5,202 bases of DNA from Methanosarcinaceae archaeon (GTDB lineage: Archaea > Halobacteriota > Methanosarcinia > Methanosarcinales > Methanosarcinaceae), in assembly GCA_030655675.1 (NCBI GenBank), contig JAUSPM010000106.1, forward strand, positions 1 through 5,202, given 5' to 3'. The position numbers and the translations under genes are program-made. How positions within the stretch are numbered: the stretch's first letter is position 1; each line of letters starts with the position of its first letter. The notes beneath the pieces were generated by a model. That model searched no databases. It was not told where the DNA came from and worked only from the letters and a program-made list of their open reading frames with translations. Of this stretch, positions 1 through 5,136 are shown piece by piece.

Positions 1-95
1 TTTCTTGTTGTATATAATCTATAAGATTATGTAGTCCAAGTCAATGCGAACGAAGTGAGCATTTTCTTGTATAAATTGTATATAATTTTTAGTAA

Positions 96-111
96 CTTTT
101 AGTACTAAAAG
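96..111. repeat. Short perfect palindrome downstream of the UPF0179 gene
   Basis: The bases CTTTTAGTACTAAAAG form a perfect 16-bp palindrome with no loop. It lies about 38 bp past the stop of the minus-strand UPF0179 gene, so it could be part of that transcript's 3' end. No strong T-tract follows it on the minus strand, although T-rich runs lie between the stop and the palindrome (about 124-146). A terminator role is only a guess, and the site could equally be a chance palindrome in AT-rich DNA. Confidence 0.3.
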
Positions 112-148
112 ATATTCGTCACAATTACCAAAATTGCCAAAAATTCAG

Positions 149-604
149 CTAACTCTGGATTGCAAATTTAACTTTCTTTAAGGTATATCCCAAAACACAT
201 TCATTACCCATATTACCAATCACTTTAAGAATCGTACATTTATCCCCTTTTTTAACACCTTTAGGATGACATAGATCATACATGTCACATTCGGTCTCAT
301 CACAAATTTGAGATTCATAACGTACATTTGCACCTTCAACCGCTTTCCTCGAATCCATGGAACCAGTCACCGGTGCTATAACAACATCAACTGCTATCAC
401 GCCACCATCATGAACTGCACAATCATGCACAGTCGTATTGCGTACATTTGAGATCTCATATACGCGACCTTTTTCGAGGTTCATACATGTACTCTTAAGA
501 TTACATTTATCGCATCCAGGAGTCTCGCCAATAAATGTAAAACTCAGTCCTTCCTTTGCAAGCCTTGATCCAATCAGTGTAATTGTAGTATTATCGTCAA
601 CCAT
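149..604 (-). CDS. UPF0179 family cysteine-rich protein
   Basis: This 151-residue protein of unknown function matches the archaeal UPF0179 family in length and in its opening pattern (TITLIGSRLAKEGLSFTF). It is soluble, with no signal peptide or membrane segment. Nine cysteines are visible, at residues 31, 34, 40, 62, 101, 106, 112, 123 and 136. They include a C-x2-C-x5-C group near the N-terminus and a C-x4-C-x5-C group near residue 101, an arrangement typical of metal or iron-sulfur binding, though that role is inferred. The ATG start is supported by the ribosome binding site AAGGTGAC with GGTGA 4 nt before the ATG. The gene follows egsA on the same strand after a 76-bp gap and may be co-transcribed with it, or it may have its own promoter in the AT-rich gap. 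The ORF is intact and ends with TAG. Confidence 0.88.
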   Translation of the reverse strand: MVDDNTTITLIGSRLAKEGLSFTFIGETPGCDKCNLKSTCMNLEKGRVYEISNVRNTTVHDCAVHDGGVIAVDVVIAPVTGSMDSRKAVEGANVRYESQICDETECDMYDLCHPKGVKKGDKCTILKVIGNMGNECVLGYTLKKVKFAIQS

Positions 605-607
605 CTT

Positions 608-615
608 GTCACCTT
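608..615 (-). promoter_or_regulatory. Ribosome binding site of the UPF0179 gene
   Basis: Read on the minus strand, AAGGTGAC ends 3 nt before the ATG at 604-602. GGTGA is a common Shine-Dalgarno core in methanogens, and it fixes the start of the UPF0179 gene. Confidence 0.7.
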
Positions 616-680
616 GAATATGTAATTATTAAAGTATTAATGAATATTCGATTATCTAATAAATACAATAAATATCATCC

Positions 681-1748
681 CTATGCAATTACTTTAGTGA
701 TCCTTGCTATATTCTCTGCAGCATCGGGGCTCAAACCCGCACCGATTATCGTATATCGCTCAGGGCGAATCGTGTGTGCAAGAACAAGCGCCTCTAATAT
801 ATACTTATCTTCAATGCCAAGTCCATCAGCATTTGTTGGCGCGCGTATAGTCTTTAGTGCATTCCTTATTCGCTCCCAATCACCACCATGCAGATACATC
901 ATCATAATTGCTCCTACCCCACATTGCTCCCCATGAAGAGCAGGTACAGGTGCAACCTGATTAAGTGCATGACTAAACATATGCTCAGAGCCGGAAGCCG
1001 GTCTTGTAGAACCCGCAATGCTCATTGCCACCCCACTTGAAACCAACGCCTTGACAACCATTCCTGCAGAACTTTCAAGATCAGGCTTTATCAACTCCGC
1101 CGATTCAACCAGTATCTTTGCAGTCATCCTTGAAAGTGCAGCCGCATATTCACTAAATGGTTCATTTCTGAGACGATGTGCCAGTTCCCAATCAAGAACT
1201 GCAGTATAGTTCGATATTATATCTCCGCATCCTGCAGCAAGAAGACGATACGGTGCATCTGCAATTATCTCAGTGTCAGCAACAACTGCCATTGGAGCAT
1301 TTGCCTTTATTGAAGTTGATTTACCATCATGCATAATAGATGCTCTTGAAGAAACAATACCATCATGTGATGCTGCTGTAGGTATGCTTACAAATGGTAG
1401 GCCAAGTTCGGTTGATGCAAGTTTTGCAACATCGATCGTAGCACCACTCCCAACACCCAGCATATATCTTGTACCATTTTTAGATGCAATATCCTTGATA
1501 CGCTTTACTTCATCCATTGATGAACCACTTGTGACCTCAATATCAACATTGTAGCCTTCGTCATCCATTGCATCATAAACAATATCACCAGCAATCTTTT
1601 TGGTATAACTTCCTGTTATGACCAATCCATTATCACTAAAATTTAATTTCTTGCAGACATTTGTAACCTCATTTATTGTCCCATGTCCTGTAACTATGAA
1701 TCGTGGAAGTTGCATCCATTTTGGTTCTCTGTATCCATTTGGTGTCAA
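681..1748 (-). CDS. egsA: sn-Glycerol-1-phosphate dehydrogenase [NAD(P)+]
   Basis: EgsA reduces dihydroxyacetone phosphate to sn-glycerol-1-phosphate with NAD(P)H. This is the committed step that gives archaeal phospholipids their stereochemistry, and the enzyme is cytoplasmic. The 355-residue product is full length for the family. Near the N-terminus is the typical block KWMQLPR (10-16). The nucleotide-binding loop GVGSGATIDVAKLAS lies at 98-112 and the SIPTAASHDG block at 121-130. The probable zinc ligands are D176 (in AGCGD), H256 (in SEHMFSH) and H272 (in LHGEQ), assigned from the known family. The start is a TTG at 1748. No ATG, GTG or TTG occurs upstream in frame before a TAA, the next ATG would delete part of the conserved N-terminal block, and an AGGGA ribosome binding site sits 5 nt before the TTG. 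The gene is transcribed away from the DUF63-SpoIIM pair and is followed by UPF0179 on the same strand. Function is certain at family level. Confidence 0.95.
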   Translation of the reverse strand: MTPNGYREPKWMQLPRFIVTGHGTINEVTNVCKKLNFSDNGLVITGSYTKKIAGDIVYDAMDDEGYNVDIEVTSGSSMDEVKRIKDIASKNGTRYMLGVGSGATIDVAKLASTELGLPFVSIPTAASHDGIVSSRASIMHDGKSTSIKANAPMAVVADTEIIADAPYRLLAAGCGDIISNYTAVLDWELAHRLRNEPFSEYAAALSRMTAKILVESAELIKPDLESSAGMVVKALVSSGVAMSIAGSTRPASGSEHMFSHALNQVAPVPALHGEQCGVGAIMMMYLHGGDWERIRNALKTIRAPTNADGLGIEDKYILEALVLAHTIRPERYTIIGAGLSPDAAENIARITKVIA

Positions 1749-1753
1749 AATAA

Positions 1754-1758
1754 TCCCT
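1754..1758 (-). promoter_or_regulatory. Ribosome binding site deciding the TTG start of egsA
   Basis: On the minus strand AGGGA is followed by 5 nt and then TTG. It supports use of the rare start codon TTG, because no standard ATG exists at a suitable position in this frame. Confidence 0.5.
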
Positions 1759-1837
1759 GCATACGAATTTTTATAATAGAATTATGTAGTTAAGCACTAT
1801 CTAAATATCATCTAACATCAATTATATGTATCTAACA

Positions 1838-1842
1838 GAGGT
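1838..1842 (+). promoter_or_regulatory. Ribosome binding site choosing the second ATG of the DUF63 gene
   Basis: GAGGT lies 4 nt before the ATG at 1847 and inside the coding region that would result from the ATG at 1826. This favours 1847 as the true start; the upstream ATG at 1826 has no comparable site and would only add seven residues. Confidence 0.7.
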
Positions 1843-1846
1843 AACA

Positions 1847-2698
1847 ATGTATCCAGTTATAGATAAAATTTCGCAATTTATCAACACCTACTATATAGAC
1901 CCAATTCTCTATGATGAAGGGTACAATATTTTTAATACGGTAACGTGGGCACTTGTGCTGGGAGTTTGTATTTTCGGTGTAATGAAATTGCTCAATCGGC
2001 TGAAAGTGACAATTGATGAAAAATTCATACTTTCTGTTGTGCCTTTTGTTCTTGCAGGGTCGTCCCTTCGTGTTATGGAGGACGCAGGACTTTTCAAACC
2101 CCCAGTGCAGTACCTGTTCATTACACCTAACATCTATTTTGCAGTGTTTGCTGTTACAGTGCTTTGTCTCATTGTTTCAAAATTGATCCAAAAGGCTGGA
2201 AAGGTTGAGGATTATCGTATAGCATTTGCAGTTTTAGGAACTTTGTGGACTGCTGTAAATGTTGTTGTTCTGTTATATATCGAAGACATTGTACGTCCAA
2301 CTGTGCCCATTCTAATTGTGGGTGCTGCGATCGTACTGACATTTTTGGTTTATAAAATATCGAAATACGGAGGATATGAACTTTTTTCCAGCAAGTTAAA
2401 CCTTTCAATTGTATTCGCACACCTGTTGGATGCATCTTCTACGATAGTGGGTATTGACATGCTCGGATATTATGAAAAACATGTTATACCAGCGTATCTT
2501 ATTGACCTTACAGGAACAGCATTTGTCATGTACCCTTTAAAACTCATGATATTTTTGCCGGTGTTGTATATTCTTGACTCACAGTTCAATGAGGATGAAG
2601 AGTCACGTACATTACGAACACTTGTTAAGATGGTTATAATTATATTGGGACTGTCTCCGGCATTTAGGAATACGATCAGAATGACACTTGGAATATGA
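1847..2698 (+). CDS. DUF63 family multi-pass membrane protein
   Basis: This 283-residue integral membrane protein belongs to the archaeal DUF63 family, whose function is unknown. Hydrophobic segments suggest about seven or eight membrane spans, roughly at residues 31-49, 60-72, 92-112, 126-147, 153-170, 184-202, 222-243 and 260-271. Conserved-looking polar motifs sit beside or within the spans: GSSLRVMEDAG at 71-81 (R75, E78, D79), AHLLDASSTIVGID at 191-204 (H192, D195), GYYEKHVIP at 207-215 and LSPAFRNTIRMTLG near the C-terminus (R274, N275). Charged and histidine residues in these places resemble a membrane enzyme or transporter more than a passive anchor, but this is inference. An alternative ATG at 1826 would add seven residues; the GAGGT site at 1838 favours 1847. 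The stop codon overlaps the start of the SpoIIM-family gene (ATGA), which indicates translational coupling in one operon. Family assignment is from recognition of motifs and was not checked by search. Confidence 0.85.
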   Translation: MYPVIDKISQFINTYYIDPILYDEGYNIFNTVTWALVLGVCIFGVMKLLNRLKVTIDEKFILSVVPFVLAGSSLRVMEDAGLFKPPVQYLFITPNIYFAVFAVTVLCLIVSKLIQKAGKVEDYRIAFAVLGTLWTAVNVVVLLYIEDIVRPTVPILIVGAAIVLTFLVYKISKYGGYELFSSKLNLSIVFAHLLDASSTIVGIDMLGYYEKHVIPAYLIDLTGTAFVMYPLKLMIFLPVLYILDSQFNEDEESRTLRTLVKMVIIILGLSPAFRNTIRMTLGI

Positions 2699-3309
2699 AT
2701 ACCATGAATGAAAAATATGAACGTGATCTGAGTTATCTTAAAAGCATCAGGACCCATATCTTGATCGTTACGTTAGTGTTTTTTTTATCAACTGCACTGG
2801 GATTCATCCATTCTTCAACGAATCCCGAATTTGCATTGCACTCATTGGAAGGAGTAAGTGAACTTTTCGACATGATCAAGAACCTCACCCCTTTCGAGAT
2901 CATGCTATTCATTTTCTTTAACAACGCCATCAAAAGCCTGATTATACTTATGCTTGGAATCGGTTTTGGCATACTTCCGCTTCTATTTATAGCATACAAC
3001 GGCTATATCATCGGCGTAGTTGTGCACGCCGTATCAATTGAAAATGGATTTATGTTCATCCTGTCAGCTATCCTGCCGCACGGGATAATCGAACTCCCGA
3101 TGGTATTCATATCTGCTGCGATCGGATTGAAGATCGGGTATGAAATGTTTAACTCTATTAGAGGACATCCTGCTGATATCAGATCAGAGTTTTCACGTGG
3201 TGTGAGATTCTTTTTTTACCGCATAATGCCACTACTGTTTGTTGCAGCTATAGTTGAGAGTTTTGTAACGCCATTTGTTGTTGCAGCGGTTACTGGAATT
3301 GGGATTTAA
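2695..3309 (+). CDS. SpoIIM (stage II sporulation protein M) family membrane protein
   Basis: This 204-residue membrane protein belongs to the SpoIIM/DUF95 family. The name comes from a bacterial protein needed for membrane remodelling during sporulation; archaea do not sporulate, and the role of their homologues is not established. Family signs are FFNNAIKSL (74-82), YNGYIIGVV (101-109), PHGIIELPMVFISAAIGLKIG (128-148, with H129, G130 and E133) and the C-terminal span PLLFVAAIVESFVTP (179-193). About five membrane spans are visible, near 20-40, 68-76, 82-110, 118-148 and 173-200, after a charged N-terminus (residues 5-20). The start ATG overlaps the DUF63 stop by 4 bp, so the two are almost certainly co-translated. 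An in-frame ATG at 2704 is an alternative start; neither has a strong ribosome binding site, which fits coupling. The first strong terminator downstream is the hairpin at 3471. Confidence 0.87.
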   Translation: MNTMNEKYERDLSYLKSIRTHILIVTLVFFLSTALGFIHSSTNPEFALHSLEGVSELFDMIKNLTPFEIMLFIFFNNAIKSLIILMLGIGFGILPLLFIAYNGYIIGVVVHAVSIENGFMFILSAILPHGIIELPMVFISAAIGLKIGYEMFNSIRGHPADIRSEFSRGVRFFFYRIMPLLFVAAIVESFVTPFVVAAVTGIGI

Positions 3310-3327
3310 GGCTAATAAGTATTCAAT

Positions 3328-3456
3328 AAGAGCACAGACGGTACCATCGAGAACATCGATATAACCTCGACAGACAAATTGCCAGGCTTTGGCACTTTGT
3401 TGACATTGGGTCTGCTGTCGCTTGTGAGTATTTTAGTTAGATGAAAAGAAAAGTAG
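3328..3456 (+). pseudogene. Orphan C-terminal tail of a PGF-CTERM surface protein, copy 1
   Basis: The frame containing GAC at 3337 reads DGTIENIDITSTDKLPGFG and then a hydrophobic stretch LLTLGLLSLVSILV ending in R. This is the three-part archaeosortase sorting signal: PGF motif, membrane span and basic end. Such tails anchor exported surface glycoproteins, which archaeosortase A cleaves and attaches to the membrane or S-layer. Here there is no gene body: the frame opens after tandem TAA codons at 3313-3318 and has no start codon before the PGF motif. The reading stops at TGA 3442-3444; in copy 2 the matching codon is CGA (Arg), and the original stop is probably TAG at 3454-3456 after a basic tail of the type RRKEK. 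It is therefore a remnant. It is unlikely to be translated, but an unusual non-ATG start cannot be fully excluded. Confidence 0.75.
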
Positions 3457-3470
3457 GAATTTTGGAGAAA

Positions 3471-3515
3471 GGGTTTTGTGGCGGGGTGCCACAAAAACCC
3501 GATCTTTCTTTTTTT
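3471..3515 (+). terminator. Hairpin terminator of repeat copy 1, between convergent genes
   Basis: The arms GGGTTTTGTGGC (3471-3482) and GCCACAAAAACCC (3488-3500) pair completely apart from one bulged A, around the loop GGGGT. A T-rich run follows (3503-3515). It belongs to the repeat but now lies about 160 bp past the SpoIIM-family stop, so it probably ends the DUF63-SpoIIM transcript. On the minus strand it lies about 33 bp past the lipocalin stop and could also act there, although the T-run on that side is weaker. Confidence 0.75.
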
Positions 3516-3533
3516 GAGCAGCATGTGGGTTTA

Positions 3534-4679
3534 TTATGAATATATCACGCCCCAATCACTGACCAAATATTCATAAAAGGCACTTCCCGTTTCGATATCA
3601 CCATTGTATTGGATAATCGCATTTTCCGGCTGGAAAGCCATGAAATCAACAAACCCGATTTGATCAGGTCTTGACATGTTTAGATCAACGACACTACTTG
3701 CATTAACAGTAACATTTAGATTTAGCGTTGAGAATGTAACCATGTTTGGTCTTTCCCTGTCGAACTCAGTTTCATTTCTCCAATCTTCCTCTGTGATCGT
3801 TATATCATCATCAGAATATTGTTCAAGTACTTTCCCATTATGTTTATTTAATAATGTTAGATGCTTGTAAGAATAATTCGTGTAACCATCATACAATGAC
3901 CTTGTGGCATAAGCAACAGCCTGATAGTCCTTTGTTGTAACTTCGAACCAGCTCCACCCATGCATATCCATTGGCCATGGCTGATTACTAACCGGAATCA
4001 TATGATCAAAATATCCTTCGCCTTTAGTGACAGTGTATTTTTTCCCATCTATAATTACTGAACCGTGAAGAGTACCGTATGAATGTTCATATGTAGTGAA
4101 ATTAAGAGGTTCACTTGACTCGTCTATAGTCTTATCCACATTTGTCTGGAAAAACAGATCCATAGTTATATTGTCAAATGTGTATTCCAGATTGTATCCA
4201 GAAACAGCAGAACCATATAGTCTTTTTACGCCATCGGGATAGGTGTAATCCACATATGGCGTATTCAACGCGATGTAATTACTAACAATCGAATATGGGA
4301 TATAGGTCTCGTTTAATCCGATGTTTGCTGCACCATCATCAAAATGAAGTCCATAGAATGTGAGCATATGAGAGAGTTGCACACCATCTAGATTCATTTG
4401 AGGTGATTCCTGATGTGCCAGTACAACATGTAATGCACCATCTCTTTTTTCACCATCGGATGCAACCAGCCTTACATCCCCATTCAGATACCACCATTCT
4501 GCCATAAAACCAGCATTAAGATCAGTTTCTAAATGTCCCCCCTCAGTATAATCTGCGATCTTTGATTGTGTTCCAGATGGTTTGGCCCAGGTGGAAACTG
4601 CACACATGGCAACAAGCAATATGCTCATTGTTATTGCCAGAATTATCTTTTTATTATATAATCGGTTCAAATTTTCCAT
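3534..4679 (-). CDS. Exported AttH/CrtC-type lipocalin-fold protein
   Basis: This 381-residue protein resembles the CrtC/AttH family (two lipocalin-like beta-barrel domains), whose bacterial members include hydroxyneurosporene synthase (carotenoid 1,2-hydratase). Family signs are AEWWYLNGDV (60-69), HVVLAHQ (84-90), GEGYFDHMIPV (220-230, with D225 and H226) and MHGWSWFEV (239-247). Residues 1-32 form a typical signal peptide: basic RLYNKK, hydrophobic IILAITMSILLVAM, and a likely cut after WA (31-32). The only cysteine, C26, lies in the signal peptide without a proper lipobox, and no second membrane span or sorting tail follows, so the mature protein is probably secreted and soluble. Eight N-x-S/T sequons (N123, 170, 193, 268, 302, 322, 326, 334) suggest glycosylation. 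The start is set by GGGGGT 8 nt upstream. The gene ends in tandem TAA codons and faces the SpoIIM operon. Its substrate is unknown; carotenoid hydration should not be assumed in a methanogen. Confidence 0.82.
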   Translation of the reverse strand: MENLNRLYNKKIILAITMSILLVAMCAVSTWAKPSGTQSKIADYTEGGHLETDLNAGFMAEWWYLNGDVRLVASDGEKRDGALHVVLAHQESPQMNLDGVQLSHMLTFYGLHFDDGAANIGLNETYIPYSIVSNYIALNTPYVDYTYPDGVKRLYGSAVSGYNLEYTFDNITMDLFFQTNVDKTIDESSEPLNFTTYEHSYGTLHGSVIIDGKKYTVTKGEGYFDHMIPVSNQPWPMDMHGWSWFEVTTKDYQAVAYATRSLYDGYTNYSYKHLTLLNKHNGKVLEQYSDDDITITEEDWRNETEFDRERPNMVTFSTLNLNVTVNASSVVDLNMSRPDQIGFVDFMAFQPENAIIQYNGDIETGSAFYEYLVSDWGVIYS

Positions 4680-4687
4680 TATGATTT

Positions 4688-4693
4688 ACCCCC
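4688..4693 (-). promoter_or_regulatory. Ribosome binding site of the lipocalin-fold gene
   Basis: On the minus strand GGGGGT is followed by 8 nt and the ATG at 4679-4677. It is G-rich and suitably placed, and supports the start that gives a complete signal peptide. Confidence 0.55.
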
Positions 4694-4803
4694 ATAATAT
4701 GATCGATATTCATTTTACAGTTGACCATTACTGTTGCTCAGGTCATGACACTCCACACCAACATGTAAATGAACTATTATCTGTAGATTTTAATAAAATC
4801 CTT

Positions 4804-4816
4804 CTTTTTATATAAT
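4804..4816 (-). promoter_or_regulatory. Probable TATA box of the lipocalin-fold gene
   Basis: On the minus strand ATTATATAAAAAG is a very good archaeal TATA element, preceded by a purine-rich AAATGAGAC that could be the BRE. Initiation about 25 bp downstream (near 4784) would give a leader of roughly 105 nt, rather long for an archaeal mRNA. The same bases on the plus strand (TTTTTATATAATG) could also work as a TATA box, but no gene follows on that strand. Confidence 0.55.
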
Positions 4817-4840
4817 GTCTCATTTTACTTAACTGTTTAT

Positions 4841-4868
4841 AAAATTTAGTATATAATATACAAATTTT
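4841..4868. repeat. AT-rich inverted repeat upstream of the lipocalin promoter
   Basis: AAAATTTAGTATAT and ATATACAAATTTT are inverted copies with one unpaired A in the left arm, centred on a single A at 4855. The core GTATATAATATAC is a perfect 13-base palindrome. It sits about 30 bp upstream of the lipocalin TATA box, where a regulator could bind, but AT-rich DNA makes such palindromes common. Confidence 0.45.
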
Positions 4869-4920
4869 AATAAATAATTAAGTTTTATAATTATCCATAT
4901 TTTAATTAAGTATAATTTTG

Positions 4921-4944
4921 AATTCCAAACCCTTTATTGGAATT
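4921..4944. repeat. Perfect 8-bp inverted repeat just before repeat copy 2
   Basis: AATTCCAA (4921-4928) and TTGGAATT (4937-4944) are exact inverted copies around an 8-base loop. The structure ends 13 bp before repeat copy 2 begins and has no counterpart before copy 1. It could be a regulatory site, a transcript end or a scar; nothing in the sequence decides. Confidence 0.5.
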
Positions 4945-4964
4945 AATGAATCTTTAAAAGAGCA

Positions 4965-5083
4965 GATGGTATCATCAAGAGCATCGACGTCAACCAGACA
5001 GACAGTTGCCAAGCTTTAGCGCTTTATTGACATTGGGTCTGCTCTCGCTTGTGAGTCTGTTGATTAGACGAAAAGAAGAGTAG
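4965..5083 (+). pseudogene. Orphan C-terminal tail of a PGF-CTERM surface protein, copy 2
   Basis: The first frame reads DGIIKSIDVNQTD, the counterpart of DGTIENIDITSTD in copy 1. One base is then missing (AG at 5004-5005 where copy 1 has AAA), and the tail continues in another frame as LPSFSALLTLGLLSLVSLLI followed by RRKEE and TAG (5081-5083). The sorting motif PGF has become PSF, losing the glycine expected for archaeosortase recognition. No start codon exists upstream: the first frame opens after TGA at 4947-4949. Frameshift, lost motif and missing gene body together show that this is dead coding sequence. The basic RRKEE end is intact here and shows what copy 1 lost through its early TGA. 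Confidence 0.75.
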
Positions 5084-5097
5084 GAATTTTGGAAAAA

Positions 5098-5136
5098 GGG
5101 TTTTGTGACGGGGTGTCATGAGACCCGATTTTTTTT
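5098..5136 (+). terminator. Hairpin terminator of repeat copy 2
   Basis: The arms GGGTTTTGTGAC (5098-5109) and GTCATGAGACCC (5115-5126) pair at all 12 positions if three G-U wobbles are allowed, around the same loop GGGGT as in copy 1. Eight T follow at 5129-5136. No intact plus-strand gene now ends here, so its present use is unclear; it may stop read-through. Confidence 0.7.

Larger units (their letters stand above)
1749..1846. promoter_or_regulatory. Divergent promoter region between egsA and the DUF63 gene
   Basis: This 98-bp AT-rich gap must hold promoters for both directions. On the plus strand TTTTTATAATA at 1768-1778 is a good archaeal TATA box; initiation about 25 bp downstream would leave a leader of roughly 45 nt for the DUF63 gene. 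On the minus strand ATACATATAAT (complement of 1821-1831) could be the egsA TATA box and would give a leader of about 50 nt. A second minus-strand option is the complement of 1768-1776 (TTATAAAAA), which would start transcription close to the TTG and make the mRNA nearly leaderless. The two elements lie across each other, so the promoters probably overlap and could interfere. No clear operator palindrome was seen. Confidence 0.45.
3328..3515 (+). repeat. Direct repeat copy 1: PGF-CTERM tail plus terminator
   Basis: This stretch is repeated in the same orientation at 4958-5136. From the LPGF codons to the end of the hairpin I count about 17 substitutions and one indel over about 125 bases (near 86% identity, by eye), mostly transitions. 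The part upstream of LPGF is less alike (11 substitutions and a one-base gap in 42). The repeat spans a gene 3' end, the following untranslated stretch and a terminator, and it starts only 18 bp after the SpoIIM-family stop. The lipocalin gene lies between the two copies on the opposite strand. Confidence 0.85.
4958..5136 (+). repeat. Direct repeat copy 2: PGF-CTERM tail plus terminator
   Basis: Second copy of the repeat at 3328-3515, in the same orientation and about 1.6 kb away, with the lipocalin gene between. It keeps the whole order: tail codons, TAGGAATTTTGGA spacer, GGGGT-loop hairpin and T-tract. The stretch from the tail stop to the hairpin is nearly unchanged between copies, so the non-coding part is at least as well conserved as the coding part. 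Confidence 0.85.

Noticed and set aside
640..1554. Plus-strand open frames opposite egsA (640-936, 1018-1209, 1273-1554)
   Set aside because: They are antisense to a well-recognised enzyme gene, have no convincing ribosome binding sites and encode no recognisable protein. They arise from the codon usage of egsA.
1826..1846. ATG at 1826 as the start of the DUF63 protein
   Set aside because: It would add seven residues, but the strong GAGGT site lies inside that extension and is correctly spaced for the ATG at 1847.
1909..2999. Minus-strand open frames opposite the DUF63 and SpoIIM genes
   Set aside because: The opposite strand carries two recognised membrane-protein families over the same bases. 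The minus frames are short, overlap each other and show no family signs.
3312..3524. Minus-strand open frame of 70 codons across repeat copy 1
   Set aside because: It runs through the terminator hairpin and is antisense to the PGF-CTERM tail, whose frame gives a recognisable sorting signal. Copy 2 adds nothing to support it.
3601..4679. Lipoprotein anchoring of the lipocalin-fold protein through C26
   Set aside because: The residues before C26 (LVAM) do not make an acceptable lipobox, and a normal signal-peptide cut after A32 fits better.
4582..4815. Plus-strand open frame of 77 codons over the lipocalin start and leader
   Set aside because: It overlaps the signal peptide coding region and promoter of the lipocalin gene in antisense and has no recognised domain.
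3328..5136. CRISPR array or insertion sequence explanation for the repeats
   Set aside because: There are only two long, diverged copies 1.6 kb apart, they code for a protein tail, and no transposase, terminal inverted repeats or target-site duplication is visible.
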